A stretch of 64,000 nt of DNA from CF-162 sp963667205 (GTDB taxonomy: Bacteria; Chloroflexota; Dehalococcoidia; SM23-28-2; RBG-16-64-32), in assembly GCA_963667205.1 (NCBI GenBank), contig OY762959.1:1-64000 (forward strand), read 5' to 3'. The notes under the pieces are model-generated. The model searched no databases, was not told where the DNA came from, and saw nothing but the letters and a program-made list of their open reading frames with translations. The position numbers were made by a program, and so were the translations under genes. The number at the start of each line of letters is the position of its first letter. Within the stretch, counting starts at the first letter, position 1. Below are positions 34,854 to 43,832 of the stretch, piece after piece.

Positions 34854-35655
34854 ATGGCTAGACGAGAATACTATGCGTTGCGAAGGGGTCACACCCTGCC
34901 TGAGCTCGACTTTCGGGAGTTGCGCCGTGATTGCGGAAGTGTGCATTGAATACGAAGAAGAGGGTTGGTTTCAGGCCGTCTTAGGTAAGGACTGCGTCGA
35001 TCATCCGAAAGACATTGGTGCACTGACTATGGCTGCAATCGGTGTGGATATCTGGCCTTTGAAGAGCCTCCATGAGCTAGATGAGGACTGGCTGTTCACT
35101 GCGGTCGAGTTTCTACATCTCAGGGCAGCAAAACCTACTGCTTCCTACCTGCACGCGTGGAACCAGTGTGGCATTCATGTTACGTCCGCTGACCGGAGAG
35201 CTGGTCGCGCAGCGTTCCGGGAGAGACTCAACAGTCTCTTGGCTCGGTCTGAGACACCTTATGAGCTGAGGGACAATGGTGAGATCTGGAGCGTCGCTCC
35301 GACGGGCCTTGAAGATCTAGTGGTTGAGGAGATCGGTGACCCTAGTGTTGACGATCGTGTGGCAAGCGCGAATGCACGCTATCGTAGGCACGGTTCGAGT
35401 GACGAGGAGAGGAGGCAAGCCGTCCGTGATCTCGCCGACGTATTGGAGTACCTCCGTAAGTCCGTGGGAACCGGGTTGCCGTCCAAGGATGAGGGATACC
35501 TCTTCGACATCGCCAATAAATTTGGCATCAGGCATCACAACCGGGAGCAGAAGACCAAGTACGATCGGGGCATCTGGCTCGACTGGATCTTCTATGCGTA
35601 TCTCAACGCGATCGCGCTTGCTATGAGGATACTTGCGCGGGCTGAGGGCGACTGA
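34854..35655 (+). CDS. Accessory protein with RHHN motif, possibly AbiJ/HEPN-like (one apparent frameshift)
   Basis: The ORF with ATG at 34873 has an unconvincing start. In the next frame, ATG 34854 gives MARREYYALRRGHTLPELDF, which then joins VIAEVCIEYEEEGWFQ after a shift at about 34921-34930 (one extra base or a lost GT). From memory, this is how a family of unknown-function proteins begins, with later LFTAVEFLH, AVRDLADVLEYLR and FDIANKFGIRHHNREQK. A similarity to abortive-infection AbiJ-type C-terminal domains is possible but not established. The gene is AT-richer than its neighbours and stands alone between two core genes, which suggests horizontal gain. Confidence 0.6.
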
Positions 35656-35688
35656 CCGCCTGGCCACACCTTCACTCTCACGTAAGGG

Positions 35689-35718
35689 TTTACTTCGTGG
35701 CCCCGCCCGGCATATCAT
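35689..35718 (+). promoter_or_regulatory. Possible promoter of the nitronate monooxygenase gene
   Basis: TTTACT (35689-35694) and TATCAT (35713-35718) are spaced by 18 bases, about 60 bases before the ATG at 35779. Confidence 0.4.
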
Positions 35719-35778
35719 GCCCCCGGAATCATGTTCCGCGTCCCCAGGTCCCAATGCCCGTAGTCCCAGGAGAACCCT

Positions 35779-36765
35779 ATGCAATCCCCGCTTCACACAC
35801 CGATCTGCGACCTTCTCGGCATCGAGTACCCCATCTTCCTCGCCGGTATGGGCGGCGTCTCGCTCTCCAAGCTCGTGGCGGCCGTGTCCAACGCCGGCGG
35901 CCTCGGAATTATGGGCGCCGCGACGCTGGACCCGGCTACGCTGCGGGAAGAGATCCAGCAGACGCGCGACCTGACCGACAAGCCGTTCGCCGTCGACCTC
36001 CTCGCGCCCGACCCGGAGATGATCCGGCCGCACATGCAAGTCGTGTTCGAGGAAGGCATCCGGATCTTCGTCGCCGGGTTGGCCGTGCCGGAGGAGTTCA
36101 TCACGGAGATGCACAAGCGCGACATGCTCGTGATGGTGATGTGCGGCCGCGTGCGTCACGCCCAGAAGTCGGTTGCGGCCGGCGCGGACATCGTCGCTGC
36201 GCAGGGCACAGAGGCCGGCGGGCACACGGGCGAGATCGGCGGCATGGCGCTACTGCCGCAGGTCGTCGATGAGGTGAACGTGCCGGTGATCGCGGCCGGT
36301 GGCATGGCCGATGGGCGCGGTCTCGTCGCGGCGCTGTCGCTCGGTGCTGAGGGCGCGATCTTTGGCACGCGTTTCATCGCCACTCCGGAGGCGCAGGCGG
36401 CGCCGGGCTACCGCGAGGCCATCGTCCGTTCGAACGAAGCGGACACGATGCGCACGCGAGCGTACACGGGGAAGTCAGCGCGCACGATCAAGACAGAGTA
36501 CGCCGAGGAGTGGGAGCGGAAGCGCGACGAGATCCAGCCGTTCCCGATGCAGGTGATGACTTCCGTGCAGAACCGGGTCATGGATTATCCGGGCTTGACC
36601 GAGTCGTTCGACGCGGCGCGCACGTTCATGCCCGCCGGCCAGGGCGCCGGCATGATCCGCGACATCAAGCCGGCCGCCGACGTCGTCCGCGACATCGTCC
36701 GCGAGGCGGAGTCGGTGATCGAAACGCGTTTCGTCAAGCCGTCCCTCGAAGCACAGAAGAGCTAG
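35779..36765 (+). CDS. Nitronate monooxygenase / 2-nitropropane dioxygenase family
   Basis: AGGAG lies 8 bases before the ATG. The 328-residue TIM-barrel flavoprotein has the N-terminal PIFLAGMGGVSLSKLVAAVS, the conserved AQGTEAGGHTG with the catalytic His, and the FMN-phosphate loop VIAAGGMADGRG. Family members oxidise alkyl nitronates using FMN and oxygen. Other members are enoyl reductases, and the true substrate cannot be told from sequence. Confidence 0.85.
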   Translation: MQSPLHTPICDLLGIEYPIFLAGMGGVSLSKLVAAVSNAGGLGIMGAATLDPATLREEIQQTRDLTDKPFAVDLLAPDPEMIRPHMQVVFEEGIRIFVAGLAVPEEFITEMHKRDMLVMVMCGRVRHAQKSVAAGADIVAAQGTEAGGHTGEIGGMALLPQVVDEVNVPVIAAGGMADGRGLVAALSLGAEGAIFGTRFIATPEAQAAPGYREAIVRSNEADTMRTRAYTGKSARTIKTEYAEEWERKRDEIQPFPMQVMTSVQNRVMDYPGLTESFDAARTFMPAGQGAGMIRDIKPAADVVRDIVREAESVIETRFVKPSLEAQKS

Positions 36766-36823
36766 CGCGGGCCGCCCGCACATGCTGAGGCTTCCGGCGC
36801 GCCCGCGAACCTAGGCGCTCGAT

Positions 36824-37888
36824 ATGCCGAAGACGTCCCGCGCCGTCGTCCAGACCGCACAGCGAACGCTGGAGCTTCGCGAGCTGCTGCTGCCGGAGAT
36901 CGGGGACAACGACGGGCTGCTGTGCATCGAGGCCTGCGGCATCTGCGGCTCCGACTACGAGCAGTTCGAGGGCGTGCTACCGGTGCGCTTCCCCGTCGTC
37001 CCCGGCCACGAGCCGGTCGGCCGGATCGAACGAATCGGCTCGCGCGCGGCAGAGCGCTGGGGCGTCAGCGAGGGCGACCGCGTGGCGGTCGAGGCGCTGC
37101 TGCCGACCGAAGAGGGGTTGATCGGCCGCGACGGTCTCTCGGCGTACGGCTATCTGAGCGTCGACCGGCCGCCGGGACTCTGGGGCGGCTTCGCGGACTA
37201 CCTCTACCTGGCGCCGAACGCTGTCGTTCACCGCGTCGACGAGTCGGTGTCGCCGGAGATCGCGACGCTCTTCAACCCGCTGGGCGCCGGCTTCCGCTGG
37301 GCGGTTGCGATGCCGCAACTTGAGCCCGGCGAGACGATCGTCGTCCTCGGGCCGGGCCAGCGCGGCATCGCCAGCGTTATCGCGGCGAAAGAGGCGGGCG
37401 CCGGGAAGATCATCGTGACGGGACTGGGAGCGGACGGGCGCAAGCTAGCGCTGGCGAGCGAGTTCGGCGCCGACATCGCCGTGAACGTCGAGGCTGAGGA
37501 CGTGCGCGGCATCGTGCGCGAGGCCACGGACGGCCGCGGCGCCGACGTGGTGATCGACGTCACGGCGTACGCGACAGAGGCGGTGACGCAGGCGATCGAC
37601 CTCGCGCGACGGGGCGGCCGGGTGGTGCTCGCCGGGACGAAGGGGCAGAAGCCGGTCGCTGACTTCTTCAGCGATCGCGTGGTCCTGAAAGAGCTGACTG
37701 TTATGGGCGCGCTGGGCGTCGACTACGATGGCTACGAGCGGGCGCTGCGCCTGATCGAGTCGGCGAAGTACCCGCTGGAGAAGATGCACACTCACACGGT
37801 GCCGCTGGCCGAAGCCGAGCGGGCGATTGATATGCTCGCGGGCAAGGTCCCGGGCGAAGAGGCGGTCCACATCGCGCTCGTGCCCTGA
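36824..37888 (+). CDS. Zinc-type medium-chain alcohol dehydrogenase (MDR)
   Basis: A 354-residue protein. Catalytic zinc ligands are visible as CGICGSD (residues about 38-44) and GHEPVG. The NAD(P) fold has VVLGPGQRGIASVIAAKEAG. The four-Cys structural zinc loop typical of classical alcohol dehydrogenases is absent (that region reads EALLPTEEGLIGRDG). It belongs to the MDR superfamily with a substrate that I cannot assign. The following thioesterase gene starts 19 bases after its stop, so they probably share a transcript. Confidence 0.85.
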   Translation: MPKTSRAVVQTAQRTLELRELLLPEIGDNDGLLCIEACGICGSDYEQFEGVLPVRFPVVPGHEPVGRIERIGSRAAERWGVSEGDRVAVEALLPTEEGLIGRDGLSAYGYLSVDRPPGLWGGFADYLYLAPNAVVHRVDESVSPEIATLFNPLGAGFRWAVAMPQLEPGETIVVLGPGQRGIASVIAAKEAGAGKIIVTGLGADGRKLALASEFGADIAVNVEAEDVRGIVREATDGRGADVVIDVTAYATEAVTQAIDLARRGGRVVLAGTKGQKPVADFFSDRVVLKELTVMGALGVDYDGYERALRLIESAKYPLEKMHTHTVPLAEAERAIDMLAGKVPGEEAVHIALVP

Positions 37889-37907
37889 GCGACGGAGGAG
37901 ACGGAGC

Positions 37908-38345
37908 ATGGACGAAGCGCAGCAGAAGAACCTCGACCGCATCGCGAAGGTGATCGCCGCGATGCCGTTCACGAAGCACCTGGCGATGGAGTTCGTCGAA
38001 GGTGATGAGGGCTTCGCCCGTCTCCGCATGCGCTACCAGGACGAGAACTCGACAGCGGGCCGGGCGCTGCACGGTGGCGCGCTCGCCTCGCTGATCGACA
38101 CGACGGGAGCGATGGCCGCCTGGACGACGGCGCAGATCGCCACACCGAAGTACTTCGGGTCGACCGTCGGGGTCAACGTCAACTACCTTTCCGGAGCGAT
38201 CGGCGAAGACGTTTACGCTGAGGGGCGCGTCCTGAAGCGCGGCAAGGAGATCATCTACACGGACGTCCGCGTCACGAACGAGGCGGGCAAGCTCCTCGCC
38301 CAGGGCACGGTCGTTTATCGCATCGTCGAAGTGGACCAGGCGTGA
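37908..38345 (+). CDS. PaaI-type hotdog-fold thioesterase
   Basis: ATG 37908 is preceded by GGAGGAGACGGAG; the longer in-frame ORF lies inside the previous gene. The 145-residue hotdog domain has the family motif ALHGGALASLIDTTGAMAA and the strand STVGVNVNYLSGAI. It probably hydrolyses an acyl- or aryl-CoA in the cytoplasm. Its stop overlaps the start of the next gene (GTGATG at 38342-38347), indicating translational coupling. Confidence 0.88.
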   Translation: MDEAQQKNLDRIAKVIAAMPFTKHLAMEFVEGDEGFARLRMRYQDENSTAGRALHGGALASLIDTTGAMAAWTTAQIATPKYFGSTVGVNVNYLSGAIGEDVYAEGRVLKRGKEIIYTDVRVTNEAGKLLAQGTVVYRIVEVDQA

Positions 38346-38917
38346 TGTCGGTCGTCGAGAAGATCGAGCAGCCGGACTCCGACGAACTCAAGCAAATGTA
38401 TGAGCGCCTGGCTGCGGGTGGGATGGGCCTCGGCGTCCTCAACATCTTCAAGGCGATGGCGCACAGCCCGGCTCTCCTGCGCGACTGGGTGCGAATGGCG
38501 ACGCCGCTTCTCACCGGGGGCTTGACGCTTTCGCCGCGCCTGCGCGAGCTGACGATCCTGCGAGTCGGGCAGCTGAGCGGCAGCGAGTACGAGTTCGGGC
38601 AGCATGTCCGCATCGCCAGAGCTGCCGGCGTTTCGTACGAAGAGATGGCGGCGCTCAAGGACTACCGCGAGAGCGAGCACTTCAGCGAAGTCGAACGGGC
38701 GGTGCTCGCCTATACTGACGCCTGCGCCCGCCTTGAGGCCGACGCCTCCGACCAGGCACGCGGCCTCAAGCGCTGGCTCTCGGACCGCGAGCTGCTGGAG
38801 CTGACGTTCTGCGTGGGCCACTGGGGTATGGTCGCTCGTGTCCTCGTGGCGCTCGAGGTCGAGCTGGACGAGGCGCTCATCGCCGAGCTGCCGGACGCGT
38901 GGCGGCAGTGGCTGTGA
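38345..38917 (+). CDS. Carboxymuconolactone decarboxylase (AhpD-like) family protein
   Basis: ATG 38345 overlaps the stop of the thioesterase gene; GTG 38342 is the alternative. The helical CMD fold is seen in LSPRLRELTILRVGQLSGSEYEFGQHVRIARAAG. The CxxC pair of AhpD-type peroxidases is missing (SGSEYEFGQH), so thiol peroxidase activity is unlikely. A decarboxylase-like or unknown role is more probable. Confidence 0.85.
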   Translation: MSVVEKIEQPDSDELKQMYERLAAGGMGLGVLNIFKAMAHSPALLRDWVRMATPLLTGGLTLSPRLRELTILRVGQLSGSEYEFGQHVRIARAAGVSYEEMAALKDYRESEHFSEVERAVLAYTDACARLEADASDQARGLKRWLSDRELLELTFCVGHWGMVARVLVALEVELDEALIAELPDAWRQWL

Positions 38918-39004
38918 AGGACTGTTGGCCAGTCTCCTGTTGACCGCGGCGATAGCGCGGTGCTAGGGTGCTAAATGGCGGTCTAAGCGCCCGATAAGTT
39001 AACT

Positions 39005-39658
39005 ATGGTAACAAACCGCAAGAATTCGCCCCGGACTAACGGAAAGCGCACACGGCGTGGCCCGTACACACGTCAGCTGATCCTGGACGCCTCTCTCAGC
39101 CTGTTCTCCAAGCGTGGTTTCGCCCGGACGACCGTGCGCGATATCGCCCACAAGGCGGGGATCACAGACGCCGCGATCTACTACCACTTCGAGTCCAAGC
39201 GGGAGCTGCTCGAGGCGCTCGTGGAGGAGCGCGGCTTCCTGACGAGCCTGGAGACCCTGGAGCGCGTGGAAGCGGAGATGCCGGTGCGGGAGTTCGTGCT
39301 CTGGATGTCGGCCGGCGCCGTCAACCTGATGGACGAGAACCGCGACTTCCTGCGCCTGATCATCATGGAAGGTCTCGGCGGCGACGAAGCCGCTCTTGAG
39401 CAGTACAGGCGCCTTGTCGACCTGTGGGAGCGGGCCCTGATCGCTGTCTTCGGGCGGTACGAGAAGAGGGGTCAACTGCCGGCCGGCATCTCGGAGGGGC
39501 TCGCGCCGCACATCATCTACACGATCCTGATGGCGTTCCAGGACGGCCTCATCGGCCGCCACGGCTTTGGCAACCCGACGGCCGACGAGCGTCAAGCGGC
39601 GCTTCGGAAGTTCCTCGGCCCCAGCCTCGACCGGCTGCTGCGCGGCGTTAAGATCTAG
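39005..39658 (+). CDS. TetR/AcrR-family transcriptional regulator
   Basis: The N-terminal helix-turn-helix is typical (RQLILDASLSLFSKRGF, then TTVRDIAHKAGITDAAIYYHF and KRELLEAL), preceded by a basic leader. The remaining 150 residues form an all-helical ligand domain without recognised specificity. It probably represses neighbouring genes, possibly the oxidoreductase 13 bases downstream or the lipid/CoA-related genes upstream. TTGACC and TAGGGT with 18-base spacing lie about 60 bases before it. Confidence 0.92.
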   Translation: MVTNRKNSPRTNGKRTRRGPYTRQLILDASLSLFSKRGFARTTVRDIAHKAGITDAAIYYHFESKRELLEALVEERGFLTSLETLERVEAEMPVREFVLWMSAGAVNLMDENRDFLRLIIMEGLGGDEAALEQYRRLVDLWERALIAVFGRYEKRGQLPAGISEGLAPHIIYTILMAFQDGLIGRHGFGNPTADERQAALRKFLGPSLDRLLRGVKI

Positions 39659-39671
39659 CCGGCCGGTCTTC

Positions 39672-40736
39672 ATGACCCTCCGGGTCGCGCTCATCGGCTG
39701 CGGCTTCATCGGGCGCTTTCATTCGGCTGCCATCAAGGCAATCGCCACGCGGGAGCTGCTGGGCGTGGAGTACGTCGCCGTTTGCGACGAGGACGCGGAG
39801 CGCGCTTCCTCCTTCGCTCGGATTACCGGCGCCGAGGCTGTCACTGACGCCGCTGAGGTCATAGACTCTCCCGACATCGACGCGGTCTACATCTGCGTGC
39901 CGACGGCCCAGCACAAAGAGCTCGTGCTGCGCGCGGCGGGCCACGGTAAGCACATCTTCTGCGAGAAGCCGCTGGCGACGAACCTCGCCGACGCCGAAGA
40001 GATGGCTGCGGCGGTCGACGCGGCGAAGGTGAAGGCGTCCGTCGGGCTCGTCCTGCGCCATTCGCCGATCCTGACGGTCTTGAATGAGCTGATCCAGGAC
40101 GGCACGCTAGGGCGGCTGATGACGGTCGTCTTCCGCGACGACCAGTTCTTCCCCACGACCGGGCACTACGCATCTGACTGGCGCAATGACGTCGCGGTGG
40201 CGGGCGCCGGCACGCTGCTGGAGCACTCGATCCACGACATCGACGTCCTCCACTGGCTCGCCGGGCCGGTGCGAGGCGTGCGGGGAACGACGCGCAACTT
40301 CGCCGGGCACGAGGGGATCGAGGACCTCGCGGTTGCGACTCTGGACTTCGAGAGTGGCGCGCAGGGTTCGCTGACGTCGATCTGGCACAGCGTCGTCAGC
40401 CGTCCCTCGACGCGGCTCATCGAGATGTTCTTCGAGAAGGGGCTATTCCACGTCGACCACGACTATCTGGGCCCGATTCACATGCAGGCGCACGCTCTCA
40501 ACGCAGAGACGATCCCCGAGGAAGAAGTCCAGCGCCGCTACCTCGAAATGCTGGGCCTCCCCGCCGCCGATTTCGAAGGGATGCTCCGCTACTCGCTCGA
40601 AGATTACTTCTTCCTGAAGGCGGTCGCCGAGGACAGCGCACCCTTCCCCGACTTCGGGACCGCGCTGGAGGCGCATCGGGTCGTCGACGCGATCTACCGG
40701 TCCGCAATCGGCGGCGGCTCGGAAGTCCTGCTCTAG
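39672..40736 (+). CDS. Gfo/Idh/MocA-family oxidoreductase
   Basis: ATG 39672 begins the nucleotide-binding motif directly (LRVALIGCGFIGRFHSAAI); an upstream start at 39567 would overlap the tetR gene out of frame and is rejected. The family motif FCEKPLATN and the C-terminal alpha/beta domain with TLLEHSIHDIDVLHWLAG, holding the candidate catalytic His, are present. The substrate is probably a sugar, inositol or related polyol; specificity is unknown. Confidence 0.9.
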   Translation: MTLRVALIGCGFIGRFHSAAIKAIATRELLGVEYVAVCDEDAERASSFARITGAEAVTDAAEVIDSPDIDAVYICVPTAQHKELVLRAAGHGKHIFCEKPLATNLADAEEMAAAVDAAKVKASVGLVLRHSPILTVLNELIQDGTLGRLMTVVFRDDQFFPTTGHYASDWRNDVAVAGAGTLLEHSIHDIDVLHWLAGPVRGVRGTTRNFAGHEGIEDLAVATLDFESGAQGSLTSIWHSVVSRPSTRLIEMFFEKGLFHVDHDYLGPIHMQAHALNAETIPEEEVQRRYLEMLGLPAADFEGMLRYSLEDYFFLKAVAEDSAPFPDFGTALEAHRVVDAIYRSAIGGGSEVLL

Positions 40737-40855
40737 GGCGCGTCGCGGCCGCCTTTATCCGGTAGGCCGCGTGGAATTTCCCCGAACGTTGACCGCGTAG
40801 CGCGTGTAACATCGTGCGGCTTTCGCGTCTATGTACGTGAGGAGGCCCAAGCCGA

Positions 40856-41047
40856 ATGCTATATGCGAAACTCGCACGCGCGCTGCTCGCCCGGACGCAC
40901 GACGCCGAAGGACAGATCCTCGCCGAGTACGGTTTGATCCTGGCGGTCGTTGTCGTGGGAGCGGTCGCTGCCCTGGCGTTGATCGGTGGCGCCGTCTCGG
41001 AGCCGTTCGGGACTTTCGTTGATGCCGCCGGCGTCGGCGGCAGCTAG
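40856..41047 (+). CDS. Flp/Fap-type pilin subunit
   Basis: A 63-residue protein with the class IVb pilin N-terminal region GQILAEYGLILAVVVVGAVA (Glu 5 residues before the hydrophobic core is typical). GGAGG stands about 11 bases upstream. Flp pilins are processed by a TadV-type peptidase and assembled by Tad secretion genes, none of which is in this window. Its TAG stop shares the palindrome CTAG with the stop of the convergent moeA gene. Confidence 0.85.
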   Translation: MLYAKLARALLARTHDAEGQILAEYGLILAVVVVGAVAALALIGGAVSEPFGTFVDAAGVGGS

Positions 41048-42393
41048 ACGGCGCTGTCCGGCCGGCCGATCACCGTCGTCCCTGGCAGAGGCGCCTCGCC
41101 CGCGCCGTCGTCCGTCCACGAGCCCCACTCGTCGCCGAGGCTCCAGTCCAGCATCAGCACGTCCACGTCTGCGCCCGCTTCCACGACGTCGACGTCGGCG
41201 GGAATGAGCGTCAGGCCGTTTGCCCGGGACATCGACGTCAGGATTCCCGATCCCTGCGCACCCGAGAGCGACGCGTAGTAGCGGCCGCCGCGTCGCGTCA
41301 CGGTGCAGCGCGCCAGGAAGAGACGCGGGTCGCCGACGTTCGTGATGCGGTCCGTGGCGGTGGCCCGGACGACCGGGCGCTGCCAGCTTCGCTTGCCCAT
41401 CATCTTCATGATCGCCGGGCGGCCGAAAAGCTCGAAGGCGACCATTGAGCTGACAGGGTTGCCGGGCAGCCCAATGTGCGGAATGCGCCTGCCGTCGCGC
41501 TCGAAAGTGCCGAACGCCAGCGGCTTGCCGGGCTTCATCGCCACCGTCCAGAAAGCGACCTCGCCCTCTCGAGCCAGCACGTCCTTGACGATGTCGTAGT
41601 CGCCTTTCGATACACCGGCTGACGTGATCAGCATGTCGGCGGCGAGGCCCTCGTGGATCTTCGCGGTCAGCGCCTCGACCGTATCGGCAGCGATGCCGAG
41701 GATACGCGGCTCGCCTCCGAAGCGCCGGACGAGCGCCGCGACGCTGTAAGCGTTCGCGTCGTAGATGCGGGCACCTTCGCGGGGTTGCCCCGGCTCGATC
41801 AGCTCGTCGCCCGTCGAAAGCACGGCGACGAGCGGCCGCCGGATGACGCGCACTTCATCGCGGCCCAGCGAGGCGATGACGCCGATCTCCTGCGGGCGGA
41901 GGACGGTGCCGCTCTGCAGGACCCGATCGCCGGTTCGTACGTCTTCGCCGGCCCGCCGGATATTGGCGCCCGGCGCCGCTTCCTTGAGTACGCTGACGTC
42001 TCCCGAGAGCGAGCCGGCGCCGGCAGGCGGGCGCTCGAACGGCTCGTCTGTCTCCTCGAACGGCACGACGGCGTCGGCGCCGTCCGGAATCGGTGCGCCC
42101 GTCATGATGCGGACCGCGGTGCCGGGCTCGACCGCGCCCTCGAAGATGTAGCCGGCCGCCACCTCACCAATGACGCGCAGCTCTCGCGGCGACCCCGTCG
42201 TGGCGCCGGCCGTGTCCTCAGCGCGGACCGCGTAGCCGTCCATCGCGGTGTTGTCGAGGGGAGGGATGTCGAAGGCGGCGGCGAGATCCTCCGCCAGCAC
42301 CTGGCCGAGCGCCTGCAGCGGGTGCTTTCGCTCCTCCGGCAGCACTTGAACGTGTGCGAGGAGCTGCTGGAGGGCCTCTTCGATGCTGATCAA
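41044..42393 (-). CDS. moeA: Molybdopterin molybdenumtransferase
   Basis: A 449-residue protein of normal length. Segments LDNTAMDGYAVRAEDT, VRIMTGAPIPDGADAVVPFE, VAVLSTGDELIEPG and LPGNPVSSMVAFELF are characteristic of MoeA, which inserts molybdate into adenylated molybdopterin. The start is TTG (LISIEEALQQL) since no ATG or GTG gives the conserved N-terminus. The last ~60 residues are an additional C-terminal MoeA beta domain. The AsnC-like gene ends 15 bases upstream, so the two may share an operon. Confidence 0.95.
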   Translation of the reverse strand: MISIEEALQQLLAHVQVLPEERKHPLQALGQVLAEDLAAAFDIPPLDNTAMDGYAVRAEDTAGATTGSPRELRVIGEVAAGYIFEGAVEPGTAVRIMTGAPIPDGADAVVPFEETDEPFERPPAGAGSLSGDVSVLKEAAPGANIRRAGEDVRTGDRVLQSGTVLRPQEIGVIASLGRDEVRVIRRPLVAVLSTGDELIEPGQPREGARIYDANAYSVAALVRRFGGEPRILGIAADTVEALTAKIHEGLAADMLITSAGVSKGDYDIVKDVLAREGEVAFWTVAMKPGKPLAFGTFERDGRRIPHIGLPGNPVSSMVAFELFGRPAIMKMMGKRSWQRPVVRATATDRITNVGDPRLFLARCTVTRRGGRYYASLSGAQGSGILTSMSRANGLTLIPADVDVVEAGADVDVLMLDWSLGDEWGSWTDDGAGEAPLPGTTVIGRPDSAV

Positions 42394-42408
42394 GCGGGGA
42401 CGATTCGC

Positions 42409-42654
42409 CTAGCCGAGCTTGACGACGAGGCAGGTGGTGGTGCGCCGCACGCCGCTGACCTGCTGGATCGCGTCCGTGATCGCCCGGCCCAGCTTGTCGA
42501 GGTCGTCCGAATCAAGCAGCGCGATTACGTCGAAGGGGCCGGTGACCGCCTCAACGGATATGACGTTGGCTTCCTTGAGCTTCACCTTCCGGACGCCCTT
42601 GGCGATATCGCTGGCTCTTCCGACTGCGGCTTCAATCAATACGTACGCGCGCAT
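42409..42654 (-). CDS. Stand-alone Lrp/AsnC ligand-binding (RAM) domain protein
   Basis: The 81-residue protein consists only of the RAM domain (AYVLIEAAVGRASDIAKGV, VISVEAVTGPFDVIALLDS, RRTTTCLVV) with no helix-turn-helix. AGGAGG is upstream on the minus strand. Such free domains bind amino acids or related effectors and may modulate full-length Lrp regulators. The ligand is unknown. Confidence 0.88.
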   Translation of the reverse strand: MRAYVLIEAAVGRASDIAKGVRKVKLKEANVISVEAVTGPFDVIALLDSDDLDKLGRAITDAIQQVSGVRRTTTCLVVKLG

Positions 42655-42769
42655 ATCCTGGGGCTGCCTCCTCTGGCTTCTTGTCTCCTGACGGGGCAGA
42701 GCATAGCGCGAATGAGAGCCCTGTCAACACGTCTGCACGCAGGCCGCTGGACGCTGCTAGTCTGTCCCC

Positions 42770-43735
42770 ATGAAGACATCCTCCTTCGGCTCGACAGACA
42801 TTCAGGTTACGAACCTGTGCCTGGGCACGATGCAATTCGGCTGGACGGCCGACGAAGCCGCCTCGGTCTCGGTTCTCGACGGCTACGTCGAGGCCGGTGG
42901 CAACTTCATCGACACGGCCGATATGTACAGCCGCTGGGTGCCCGGCAACCCCGGCGGCGTCTCCGGGGAGATCATCGGCCGCTGGATGAAGGAGCGCGGC
43001 AATCGCGCCGGCCTCGTAATCGCGACGAAGCTGCGCGGCCAGATGTGGGACGGCGCGGACGGCGAAGGGCTGGGCCGGGCGCATGTCGAGCGAGCGGTTG
43101 AGGACAGCCTGCGCCGCTTGCAGGTCGAAACGATCGACCTCTATCAGACGCACTGGCCTGACGACGGCACGCCGCTGGAGGAGACGCTGACGGTCTTCGG
43201 CGAGCTGGTGAAGTCGCGCAAGGTGCGCCACATCGGCTTTTCGAACTCCCCCACGGATAACATGATTGAAGCGTTGCGGCTGGCGGAAGCGAAAGGCCTC
43301 CCACGAATCGTCTCGCTGCAACCGCACCACAACCTCGTCTGGCGCAAGGAGTACGAGGCTCGCAAGGCCGCGTTCTGCGTGGAGAACGGCATCGCCGTGA
43401 TCCCTTATAGCCCGCTGGAGGGCGGCTTCCTCACCGGCAAGTACCGCCGCGGCGAGCCGCTGCCCAACAGCCAGCGCGCCGGCGGCGTCAAGCGCTTCCT
43501 CACGGACGATGGCTACGACGTTGTCGACGCGCTCACCGAGATCGCCTCGGCGAAGGGTGTGACGACCGCCGCGGTCGCGCTGGCGTGGTCGCTGACACGG
43601 CCGGCGATAGTCGCCCCGATCATCGGCGCCAACAACACGGAGCAGCTGGCCGACCTGCTGCCGGCCGGCGACCTGGAGCTGACGGCCGATGAGGTGAGCG
43701 CTCTGGACGCGGCCAGCGCCTGGGCGGCGAACTGA
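42770..43735 (+). CDS. Aldo/keto reductase
   Basis: The 321-residue (beta/alpha)8 protein has the catalytic Asp and Tyr in NFIDTADMYSRW, the Lys in VIATKLRG and the His in YQTHWPDDG. The NADP-binding tail has PIIGANNTEQLADLL. This belongs to the aldo/keto reductase group near YajO/Tas; the substrate is unknown. It stands alone between convergent and accessory genes. Confidence 0.93.
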   Translation: MKTSSFGSTDIQVTNLCLGTMQFGWTADEAASVSVLDGYVEAGGNFIDTADMYSRWVPGNPGGVSGEIIGRWMKERGNRAGLVIATKLRGQMWDGADGEGLGRAHVERAVEDSLRRLQVETIDLYQTHWPDDGTPLEETLTVFGELVKSRKVRHIGFSNSPTDNMIEALRLAEAKGLPRIVSLQPHHNLVWRKEYEARKAAFCVENGIAVIPYSPLEGGFLTGKYRRGEPLPNSQRAGGVKRFLTDDGYDVVDALTEIASAKGVTTAAVALAWSLTRPAIVAPIIGANNTEQLADLLPAGDLELTADEVSALDAASAWAAN

Positions 43736-43832
43736 GAACAGTCCTGAATGGCACCTGACAGCGTAGAGTTACTACTCTCTACGGCTGCCGCCGGAGTAGT
43801 CTCGGCTCCATCCGAAGCTGAGCCTTGGGTGC

